NCBI RefSeq assembly: GCF_026213295.1
Contig: NC_079423.1
Coordinates: 21,495,597-21,559,596, forward strand
Length of the DNA: 64,000 nt
Direction of reading: 5' to 3'
DNA from: Gadus chalcogrammus
Lineage: Eukaryota > Chordata > Actinopteri > Gadiformes > Gadidae
The first letter of the stretch is position 1, and every line of letters begins with the position of its first letter. Below, in pieces: positions 54,901 through 64,000 of this stretch. Both the position numbers and the translations under genes were made by a program. Under the pieces are notes generated by a model. It worked only from the letters and a program-made list of their open reading frames with translations, was not told the origin of the DNA and searched no databases.

Positions 54901-56842
54901 CCGTTTATCTTTCACACTCGTATTTATTTATTTGTATTTTTCATCAAATCACTTGGTTATTACACAATGGGTACATGTAACATGAGTGACATGATTGAGT
55001 TAATGTATGGGCTAATGTCAAATTATTAATGTTAATGAACATTAAAGCTACATACATTGTACTGATGGAAAATCTCTCGGTCTAGAGAACGCGTCATCTT
55101 CACAAATCCAGTGTTTTCGTCTACAAAAAACACGTTGTAGGGATACTGGTCAGCCCCCACTCCATGCAGAGAGTACCGTACATCCCCAATGGTGTATTGG
55201 TTGTCTGATCGAATCTGAAAAAGAAAGACAATTTTTCTGATGCAGTCTTTGTAATGTGTTTTGTAAGTATTCATTTACATGATGACAGGTTTCACATTTT
55301 AATCAGATTTATCTTAAAATTGGCAGTGCCAGCTTGAGTGGTTAAAGCCTGCTGCTGAACATACCTCACATACTCAAGTCAGAGCTTAGAGACCGTTACC
55401 TAACTGTTTTTTACTACCTTGGCAATATACTTTTCTGTGCTGTAGTCTTTGTTTTCCCTGAGTTTGGTTGGAGGAATGATCCATTCTCTTTTATTTCTCA
55501 CAAGTTGGTCTGGGAAATGACCCTTTACCACATCGGCAAGAATCTGCAGCCACAATGGAGAAAAATGTTATGGGTTAAGATATGCCTTGATTGAGATCAT
55601 CTTGATGACCCCTGGTTGGGCAACAAATGTATTTGTGTGTCATGATTTATTTGTGTCTTATGTTATATAAAAGCGCTTGGTAATGTTATAAGTAAGATGC
55701 ATTTATAGGTATCTATGTATCAGAATGCTGTTTCAACACAGACAAAGAAGTCTTTTTTTGGTCAAAACACTTTCTGAACGACTAATTCTTTGAGGCATGT
55801 CTGGCACCACCCTGCCACACCTAAAATTATGGGCTTATTATCTTATCGACTACCATACGGATATGTTGAATATGACAAAGGAAAGAAAAACTGGTTGTGG
55901 GTTAAGTGAAGGAGTGGCAACTTTAAGGAAAGTCGTGTGGTATTTGGTCAAAGGACATATCGTCTGTAGTTACTGCATAAGTAAGTTATGTAATAAGTTG
56001 CGGCTAGTTTTACATTCATTTTATCATCTTAATCAGTGGTTCTCCACTGTTCTGGGCTTGGGACCCACAATTGACCATGTTCGTTAAGTCGCGACCCACT
56101 TTTCTACAATTCAAACCAAGTAAATGTTTTGATCAGAAAATGGGTTAGTAAACGCTCATACACATACACGTCATTATTTAAACATAAACAAACAAATACT
56201 TTCATGCCTGCATTCAAAGCACCTCAATTTCTTTAGGCCTATTCTTTTCTTGCACACAAATGTGGGTCACGGACACCCAGTCCCTGACCGACATTTGGGG
56301 CGTGACCCACCAGTTGAGTAACACTGATCTAAATTATCCATTATCCATCCTTATTTCTCGTTAGAAGTATGCCGGATACCATGGACCACAGTCTGAATAC
56401 ACGGTGAACAACAGCTAACATATCCAAGCAGGGGTTGCTGTTTTCCCCTGGGTGAGGACGTGTTGAGCACTGTCTTCTGCAGTACAATATGCTTTATATT
56501 CTGGCTTCAGGCCTCCTTCACTTGCGTTGCTATGGCAACCTATCACTGAGCGTACAACAGGAAGAGAGGGATTGGATTCCGGCAGGCAGCGTTACCAACC
56601 TGCCTGAAAGGTATTCCGTGTCGATGAAGTGACATCGATAAAGTCGCTTATTGTCATCAATCGACAGGCTAAATAACTAAAGTCGCTGAATGTAAGACAT
56701 GTATTGAACAGAAACAGAACAAACGATCAAGGTAAACATGAGCCTATTAGGCTACTTCTGGTTCAATTCAAATGTTTTAGAAACTCACCGCCAGCGCCGC
56801 CAACACCGACAAAACAGAAATCAACGAAAAAACTCTAATCAT
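47784..56842 (-). CDS. dsg2-like: desmoglein-like desmosomal cadherin, 14 exons
   Basis: A type I membrane adhesion protein of desmosomes, binding cadherins across the gap and plakoglobin/plakophilin inside. My model joins 56842-56789, 55543-55418, 55214-55056, 54837-54696, 54591-54431, 54190-54056, 53454-53269, 52979-52522, 52348-52206, 51973-51752, 51050-50808, 50019-49889, 49584-49273 and 48968-47784. All phases agree, total 3657 bp, about 1218 residues. Residues 1-18 are a signal peptide. RNKR (34-37) is a furin site before EW, the Trp2 adhesive end. Calcium motifs LDRE, LDEND, DVNDNVP and DFNDHCP mark EC repeats. The membrane segment is about 659-685. [15 protein letters not shown] is the intracellular cadherin segment. 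REW rather than a desmocollin start, and the long repetitive tail, argue for desmoglein; the ortholog symbol is provisional. Length is slightly above human DSG2, owing to a Gly-rich insert. Confidence 0.88.
47880..48285 (-). repeat. duplicated 68-residue unit in the desmoglein tail
   Basis: AIQTG[P/S]LP[Q/H]G[M/V]MVVEG, then QQ[L/M]LQG..QTY[L/M]VQGG and SQSR..VEGQN occur twice about 205 bp apart. This is the fish form of the desmoglein repeat unit domain. Confidence 0.8.
49273..49584 (-). CDS. dsg2-like: desmoglein-like exon 13: intracellular anchor
   Basis: [20 protein letters not shown] begins it, then a Gly/Ser/Gln region, and [17 protein letters not shown] near the end. 312 bp, phase 0. 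Confidence 0.85.
49889..50019 (-). CDS. dsg2-like: desmoglein-like exon 12: end of membrane segment, juxtamembrane
   Basis: [12 protein letters not shown] with membrane-proximal Cys (possible palmitoylation, as in desmogleins), then [20 protein letters not shown]. Acceptor CATAG; phase 1 to 0; 131 bp. Confidence 0.82.
50808..51050 (-). CDS. dsg2-like: desmoglein-like exon 11: anchor domain and membrane segment
   Basis: [20 protein letters not shown], a Cys pair ([11 protein letters not shown]), then [17 protein letters not shown]. The hydrophobic stretch continues into exon 12. Confidence 0.88.
51752..51973 (-). CDS. dsg2-like: desmoglein-like exon 10: EC4 end, anchor domain start
   Basis: [33 protein letters not shown], then [16 protein letters not shown]. 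222 bp, same length as 40112-39891. Confidence 0.9.
52206..52348 (-). CDS. dsg2-like: desmoglein-like exon 9: EC4
   Basis: [47 protein letters not shown]. 143 bp, same length as 41266-41124. NGTYYA provides a likely N-glycosylation site. Confidence 0.9.
52522..52979 (-). CDS. dsg2-like: desmoglein-like exon 8: EC3 end, glycine-rich insert, EC4 start
   Basis: [20 protein letters not shown] closes EC3. A Gly/Thr/Ala tract of about 73 residues follows (345-417), then [18 protein letters not shown] starts EC4, ending at [11 protein letters not shown]. 458 bp, phase 0 to 2. Human desmogleins have only a short linker at this point. Confidence 0.85.
52692..52910 (-). repeat. Gly/Thr-rich coding repeat between EC3 and EC4
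   Basis: Imperfect 12-bp units (plus-strand CCACCCGTGCCT, CCACCCGTGGCT) give GTGG/ATGG tetrapeptides. The coding strand is strongly G-rich with many GGAGG and GGTGG runs. Confidence 0.9.
53269..53454 (-). CDS. dsg2-like: desmoglein-like exon 7: EC3
   Basis: [36 protein letters not shown], then [20 protein letters not shown]. 186 bp, identical length in the second copy. The ENW...F.I.(x)GNE.GYF pattern is diagnostic of desmoglein EC3. Confidence 0.9.
54056..54190 (-). CDS. dsg2-like: desmoglein-like exon 6: EC2-EC3 linker
   Basis: [20 protein letters not shown], then [19 protein letters not shown]. 135 bp, the same length as its partner 43096-42962 in the second copy. Confidence 0.87.
54431..54591 (-). 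CDS. dsg2-like: desmoglein-like exon 5: EC2
   Basis: [20 protein letters not shown], then [20 protein letters not shown] and STLDRE. 161 bp; GTACAC donor. Confidence 0.87.
54696..54837 (-). CDS. dsg2-like: desmoglein-like exon 4: EC1 end, followed by a GC donor
   Basis: [20 protein letters not shown] then [13 protein letters not shown]: the EC1-EC2 linker. The exon must end at CAG to keep phase with the next exon, giving CAG|GCAAGT, a strong GC-type donor. Confidence 0.82.
55056..55214 (-). CDS. dsg2-like: desmoglein-like exon 3: EC1
   Basis: [20 protein letters not shown], then [20 protein letters not shown] and RE: EC1 with its LDRE calcium motif. 159 bp, GTATGT donor. Confidence 0.88.
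55418..55543 (-). CDS. dsg2-like: desmoglein-like exon 2: propeptide and mature N-terminus
   Basis: A short propeptide (about residues 19-37) ends in RNKR, then [16 protein letters not shown]. Trp at mature position 2 is the strand-swap anchor. Flanked by CTGCAG acceptor and GTAGTA donor; 126 bp. Confidence 0.88.
56034..56326. mobile_element. hAT-type MITE in intron 1 of the desmoglein gene
   Basis: Ends CAGTGGTTCTCCACTGTTC and its approximate complement ending AGTAACACTG; both sides have GGGTC/GACCC words. Flanks ATCTTAAT and ATCTAAAT are an 8-bp duplication with one change. No coding. Confidence 0.75.
56789..56842 (-). CDS. dsg2-like: desmoglein-like exon 1: signal peptide
   Basis: ATG at 56842-56840; [18 protein letters not shown], then a GTGAGT donor. 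It is 54 bp, phase 0. The hydrophobic core and Ala end fit a cleavable signal. Confidence 0.85.
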
Positions 56843-57880
56843 GACCGAAATGGTGTCCTATAAACGTCTGAAGAAATTACAGGGTCCAATCGGAAATCCA
56901 CTGCCAGTCTTACTCCACGGTTGTGTCTTTAGTGCAGAAGTCCCGAGGAGTCAGTGCAGTGTGTGAGCAGGTTGTGATGCTACGACGGTAATATGAGGAC
57001 ACCCGCGTGTCATGTCAACAGCGTCACGGACTCTCGACACACACCCTCACCTGTGGGGCAGAACGGGTTTGTGCGTCTCTGACACAGACAGAAAGAGAGA
57101 GCGAGAGAGAGAGAGAGAGAGGCATAGCAGTCTGTGTACAGATAACTTCAAACATCCAGACATACTCATCTAATAATCATGCCATTCATCATGGCCCTCA
57201 GGCATGGCACAAACTCGGTCACGTCAAAGAAGGGGGGTATGCTATGGCGTGTGAATCTTTCTTGTTAGTCTTATTTTGTTCCAAATTAGGCCTAATGTGA
57301 TGGATTTTGTGCTTTACAGTATGATAATATTACTAATGATGTATTCATTTAGACATATCAATGGTATGGATTTGTCATAAAACCTACTTGAAATATTGAC
57401 TTTGATCATTTGTTTGTTTGGCACAGACAGAAAGAGTGAAAGAGAAAGAAGGGCGTGGCGAGGTGTGGTTCTAGCTGAAGGCGTGTCTGGAAAGGCAAGG
57501 ATGAGTCACCCCTGGCACTGTTTCGTGCAAGTGGGGGGAGGCGGGGGGGAGAGAGGAAGAGAGAGAGAGAGAGATGAAAAACAGATATAGAAAGCCTGGC
57601 ACAGATACTCGTGGGCATAAAACACATGGTGTTACACTAGTGGTTTGGATCATTTGTGAGTGCCTCACGCAATTTTATACCTATATATAAAATGTAGTGA
57701 TCATTCTTTGACTGTATTAGGAAAAACGTACATTTCACTGCAAAACATCGATACATCCTAATGTTTAGCTATCAAATATTTTAAAATATAGGGGGAAAAA
57801 GAGTTGCACTCCTTGAATTAGGAGTATATCAAATGTATACATATATATTCACTAAAAATGAAATGAAAAGCCATGGAATA
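56843..57880. other. upstream flank of the desmoglein gene
   Basis: The promoter and 5' UTR should lie here. I see no TATA box that decides a start. A (GA)n tract is at about 57093-57121 and another at about 57551-57575. No coding. Confidence 0.4.
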
Positions 57881-58230
57881 TTATTGAAGAAAACTAATGA
57901 GTAAACTAGTAACATTTTCATCGGGAACCTACCGGATTGAACTAGCATTAGGCCCCAAGCCCTCAGCACCATGTCATATAATCCAACTCGGTGAACACCT
58001 ATTCCTCTCTTGTCCCCTGCAAATAATATAGTACATAAACATATCAATATTTACTACTATCAAATAAGATATACTCATATCTTACGGACAACAACATATC
58101 AAGCAGCATGGGTTGGATAATATATGCTGCAAGGCAGCATATATTATCAATATGTAATGGTCAGTCACAGTCTGAAAATAGAAACTATCCTTCAGTCGGG
58201 ATGCGTGTGAACAGACGCTCTGAGGCCGAG
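57880..58230. repeat. unnamed repeat, copy 1
   Basis: CATTAGGCCCCAAGCCCT, CCAACTCGGTGAACACCTAT, GACAACATATCAAGCAGCAT and GAAAATAGAAAC also occur in the same order at 58845-59147 plus 60151-60240. A palindrome ATATGCTGCAAGGCAGCATAT is at about 58122-58146. Confidence 0.75.
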
Positions 58231-58844
58231 TACACAAAGAGAGAATATATATATTTATTAAAAATGAAAAGCCATGGAATAATAAACAAAAAAAAAACAC
58301 AGAGTAAAAGTAGTAAACTATTCTCCATTGACTACTTGGCCCAGAGAATCTCAGACTGCTTCCTACATGTGAAACCTGCAGTAGTCAGCTGGGTTCCAAT
58401 TCCCCACTGAAGGGTGGAGAAATGGAACCAAAAATAGAGCAAAGAATAAGCATAGATATCAATTCTGAACAAGACAGCGGTGCCTGTGGTTTCATAGCGC
58501 AGCACAGCCACATTTGGTGGCAGTTAGTGCCAATAATACATACTGCATGTGGAAATATACAAAGTCAGCTGGTTTGAATCAGATGATGTTGAAACAACCC
58601 CAACAATTGACAGTGGCTTCTTTGTGCCATGTGTTATAGTTTCTTCTATGTTTATATTGACTGGTTACTATAAGACATTTTTCAAATATGTTTAATTCTT
58701 GTTGGTATACCTTGAAGGACATTTACTGTAAGTTACTTGCTTCTAAATTGACAGCATGGTATCAGCATTGCAAGTTCAAGTTTGAGTATTTTATTACCAG
58801 TCACACAGAGAAACACAGGATCAAACTTGGCACTGAAAAGCTTT

Positions 58845-60240
58845 AGACGATGCAAAACACCGGCAACCTACCAGATCGCACCAGCATTAGGCCCCAAGCC
58901 CTGAGCACCAGGTCATCCAAACCAACTCGGTGAACACCTATGCCTATCCTAACCCCTACATATAATATAGTACATATACAAATATATACATGCTACAATC
59001 GAAAAAATATAGAATAATATCATTCGGACAACATATCAAGCAGCATGGGGTGGATAATGGCAGCATATACAATAATATAACAATTATTTAAAGTGACAGT
59101 AAAGAGAATGAGCAGAGTAATAGTAACAGCAAGTTGGCACTCAGAGTCTGGACCCAGTTTCCCGAAAGCATCGTTAGCCTAAGTGGATCGTGAAGTGCGT
59201 CGTACGAGCATCGTACAGTTTTCACACCGTTTCCCGAAAGCATCGTAGGTAACGAACGTCGTGAAAACGCTCGTAGCTAACGAGTGCTCCAGGGTACTCG
59301 TAGGACGCTAAGAGCATCGTTAGCCTACTATAGAGTGAACTCATTATTGCATGCGGGTGTCTTCATTCATAAAAAATGAAAACATTCGGGAGTATGCAAT
59401 AATACAAATTATTCTAAAGAGGTCAGAGACTCCGTGCACAGCCCCGCCTTCCCCAGTGAACCAAGAAACCCCGCGCCGTGACGAACGGGGGATTTGACCC
59501 CCTCGGTTTTACACAGGAAACTTGAGATAAGAAGGTGTAATCGCCGGGCATGCCAAGCTGCGACCGAACCGGCTCGGCAGTGTAAAAAGACCTATAGCCA
59601 GGGTTCGAGTTAGGTGGGAGCCAGTGGGAGCGGAGCTCCCATAGAGAGAGGTCTGGCTCCCATGAAAGCAGCAAACTCAAATATCTGTGGGGGTCTCTGA
59701 AAATACAGCAGCATAATATTGTAATTACAAAAAAAGCTATTTTCCCTTCCACATGCAGAGTAATATTGACGTTAAGTGGGATAATAGAACGCCAGTCATT
59801 ATCGGGAAAATAAGCCGAACCGGAGACCGACGCGAAACGGAGGTGCTTCGACCTGAAGGGGCTTATTTTCGATAATGAGCGGCTACTTGCCAAACGAAAA
59901 AATTACTTCACAAGGCGTCTTTTTACAATTTATTTGTTACGATACGTAGTGTTGATCAGCAGAGAAATAGTTAGTTCAGCACCATGTCAGTGGACAGGTA
60001 CAATCCTAGGAACGTTGTGATTGCAGCGAATGAGCGTTCATGTTAAGAGGAGTTTCGGGAAACGCTCCAAAGAAATTAACGATGGTTCGAAAGATCCATC
60101 GTGAGAATGATCGTACGAGCGAAGATCACACATTATCGGGAAACTGGGCCCTGGACAAGAGCCTGATGGCCTGAAAATAGAAACTGTCCTTCAGTCTGGA
60201 TGTGGGTGAACGGATGCTCCGATAAGACCTAGCACACAAA
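58845..60240. repeat. unnamed repeat, copy 2, split by Harbinger-type element
   Basis: The same word order as 57880-58230 is interrupted after AGAGTCTG and resumes at CTGGACAAGAG once 59151-60150 is removed. Confidence 0.75.
59151..60150 (-). mobile_element. PIF/Harbinger-type MITE, 1000 bp, CTG duplication
   Basis: The ends CCAGTTTCCCGA and its complement match the element at 14752-16140 in reverse orientation, including GTTAGCCTAAGTGGATCGTG and GATCCATCGTGAGAATGATC subterminal words. CTG flanks both ends (59148-59150 and 60151-60153). No transposase remains; an unrelated fish word block (GTGGGAGCCAGTGGGAGC) sits inside at about 59612. Confidence 0.75.
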
Positions 60241-62066
<1,826 letters not shown>

Positions 62067-62105
62067 GGGGGATAGAGAGAGGGAGGGAGAGAAAGGGAAA
62101 AGGTA

Positions 62106-64000
62106 AGGCAAGGTAATGTTCAGAATACGTGCACTATATTGTTTACACAGCGCAAGGACAGTTTGACCTGCGTAATGAATGGTGCAGGTTTTTTCTTTTT
62201 CATTCATATCTTTCATGTTCTCCTCATCTGCCCTATGCCCCTCCCTTCCTCTTTTGCCCCTTTTTGAACATTCTTCCTGAAACACAATCTCTAGGCTACG
62301 GTAGACCTGCTACTGTAATCTGAGAAGCTGCTCAGCAATTGAAAACAAAGAGCCTGTGTTTAGTACGTTTATGGTGCGTTCCAGATGCCTCGGACACCAG
62401 CCTTCCGAGTTTAAAGTGGGGAAATCTCCCAGCTTTCTTGCGGCCCGGACATATGTTAATAGTTGGAGGTGAAATGTTGTGTGTGTGTATTGCATATCTT
62501 CAGTTCAACATTTGTATCCACTCTCATCACAACCGATAACACATGCACGATATAATCAGCTACAAAGTGCAACAACATGTCAGGTAGATTATTCAAAACG
62601 ACAACACCTCCAGTGTGAGGAGCGCTATTACGTCACACATCAATTAAATGACTCAAAGCTGTCTGCGTGTGTGCTTTATGTTTCTGTTTTATGTCCATGG
62701 GAAAGCAAATGTGTTTGAAAATGGCATGTAAGGGATCTTAATATTCACAAACATAAGGCAGTGTCCATTCAAATTCACAAAAGGTGGTAGATTATAACAA
62801 GAAAGCTAGAGGCATATGAACATACCAGCAATGACCATGAAAGAAGTTGAGAAATAGGCCTACTTCCAGTCATACATGACTCTCTCTGCCTTAGGGGATG
62901 TGGACAGGCGTGACCGTTTAACAATGTACCTGCCTTTTTGCAAGACAAAACTAGTAGGTCAAAGTTCATGACTTTGTACACCTCCTCAGTAGATTGCAAA
63001 ACGTTGACCAATGTGAATGATAATAACATTCACATTGACACAATAATGACATTCACACAAAGTCATAATAATCTTGTAGGTTTAGCTTATAGAATGCTTA
63101 AAGATAAGTACTTTGACATAACAAGATATAGCACAATATTCATAAAAAAAACGAACTCAATAATTTGATGTCAACAATAATATGAATTGCTACTTGTTAT
63201 AATTGTACTTACCATTTTATGTTTAACTATAAACTATTTATTTTGGCTTCAAGATTACGTTGATAAATTGATGCATAGTTTACCAGAATATGGTAAAACT
63301 ACTTAACTGATAGTAGGTTACGTGAGAATGCTGTATTTGTCATATCATGCAAAGGCATATTTAACCAAGTTGTGGCAAAAAACTTACCAATGATTATAGA
63401 GATGTATATATTGTCCTACGAAATAGTTATCCACATTTTCTATTGGCGACATTTGTTTACTTCAGATTATAAACTACAATTCTATAGAACATACCATTAA
63501 TCATATTTAATGATGCAATGTCGATAATGCAACACCATCATTAGGGGGTGCCAGATATTCAGTTTAAAAACTAACATGGAGCTCAGACAGAAAGCTTGCT
63601 TAATTCCTTTCTTTTACTTGCCTTGCGAATGGAAGTATACGTTTATTAACTAATTTAACGATCTAACCACAACAAAATATTTTTTTTTAGCCTGTGGCTA
63701 TAGGTTCTTATCTTAGATACGTGCCAGTATGGAGAAAGCAGTTGTTGGAGTCAAAAAAATATATGACAATGGTAAACATTGATTTCGGACAGTTTTGAAA
63801 ATCTAGCTTTAACAAGAGTCAATGAGCGCTTGGACACCGGGTTTGTGTTGGTAATCCGCAGACTGTTTATTTCGGTCCCCAGCAGTTCAACACAAGACAA
63901 GTCTTTCAACATAAATTATAACTCCGCTCCAACGCGGTCCCGGGCTGCGTTCCTGGCGAACTCTGATGCCATCGCCCGGCAGTCCAGCAAACCACGGGTC
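62106..64000. other. non-coding, nothing recognised
   Basis: AT-rich sequence with no exon, inverted-repeat pair or tandem repeat that I can support. The GC-rich last 100 bases may enter another element. Confidence 0.35.

Noticed and set aside
59600..59680. tRNA-like GGGTTCGAGT word
   Set aside because: No cloverleaf can be drawn around it; it belongs to a common fish repeat with GTGGGAGC words.

Overview
The window looks like teleost fish nuclear DNA from a draft assembly. The signs are split genes with consensus GT-AG introns, desmosomal cadherins, a 5S-rRNA-derived SINE, L2/CR1-type LINEs, DIRS and Ty3 retrotransposons, many hAT and PIF/Harbinger copies, long GA/GT/TA microsatellites and a 100-N gap (36065-36164). 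I cannot name the species.

Bases 1-39.2 kb are a transposon graveyard. In order they hold: a plus-strand L2/CR1-type LINE (about 1.08-4.52 kb, two frameshifts); a nested stack of inverted-repeat elements (4.94-11.40 kb) with a minus-strand LINE inside it (5.3-10.0 kb) that joins an SGNH-esterase-like domain to an endonuclease; minus-strand remnants of two fish multigene-family genes (a C2H2 fragment and a SAMD3-like gene with a stop and a frameshift, 11.4-13.1 kb); a PIF/Harbinger element (14.75-16.14 kb) inside another repeat; a hAT transposase pseudogene (16.6-18.4 kb) carrying two later insertions; a third LINE (18.5-20.5 kb); a Ty3/Gypsy LTR and gag; a nearly complete DIRS tyrosine-recombinase retrotransposon (23.34-28.70 kb); and a second partial Ty3 LTR with a pol fragment (28.7-30.3 kb).

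Bases 30.5-34.7 kb hold a decayed Maverick/Polinton- or adintovirus-like segment: a DDE integrase with frameshifts, a small ORF with a BH1-like patch suggesting a Bcl-2-family protein, and two unrecognised proteins whose ORFs can be joined by one intron in phase. A hAT remnant with a perfect 8-bp target duplication splits it. Then come tandem repeats, the gap, the 5S SINE (36.8-37.4 kb) and another hAT remnant with a perfect 8-bp duplication (38.3-39.2 kb).

Bases 39.9-56.8 kb hold the host genes: two desmoglein-like cadherins in tandem on the minus strand. The upstream copy (56842 to 47784) can be assembled as 14 exons, all in phase, coding for about 1218 residues: signal peptide, furin site before an E-W mature N-terminus, EC repeats, membrane segment, intracellular cadherin segment and a repetitive tail. 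It would act in desmosome adhesion. The downstream copy (45996 to 39891) keeps eight matching ectodomain exons, six of them the same length or nearly so. It lacks the propeptide and EC1 start and has no membrane or cytoplasmic exons, and one exon carries an extra base, so it is probably a pseudogene. Both copies have a glycine-rich insertion between EC3 and EC4.

Bases 56.9-64.0 kb are non-coding as far as I can see: microsatellites, two copies of an unnamed repeat and a second Harbinger-type element with the same CTG target duplication as the one at 14.75 kb.
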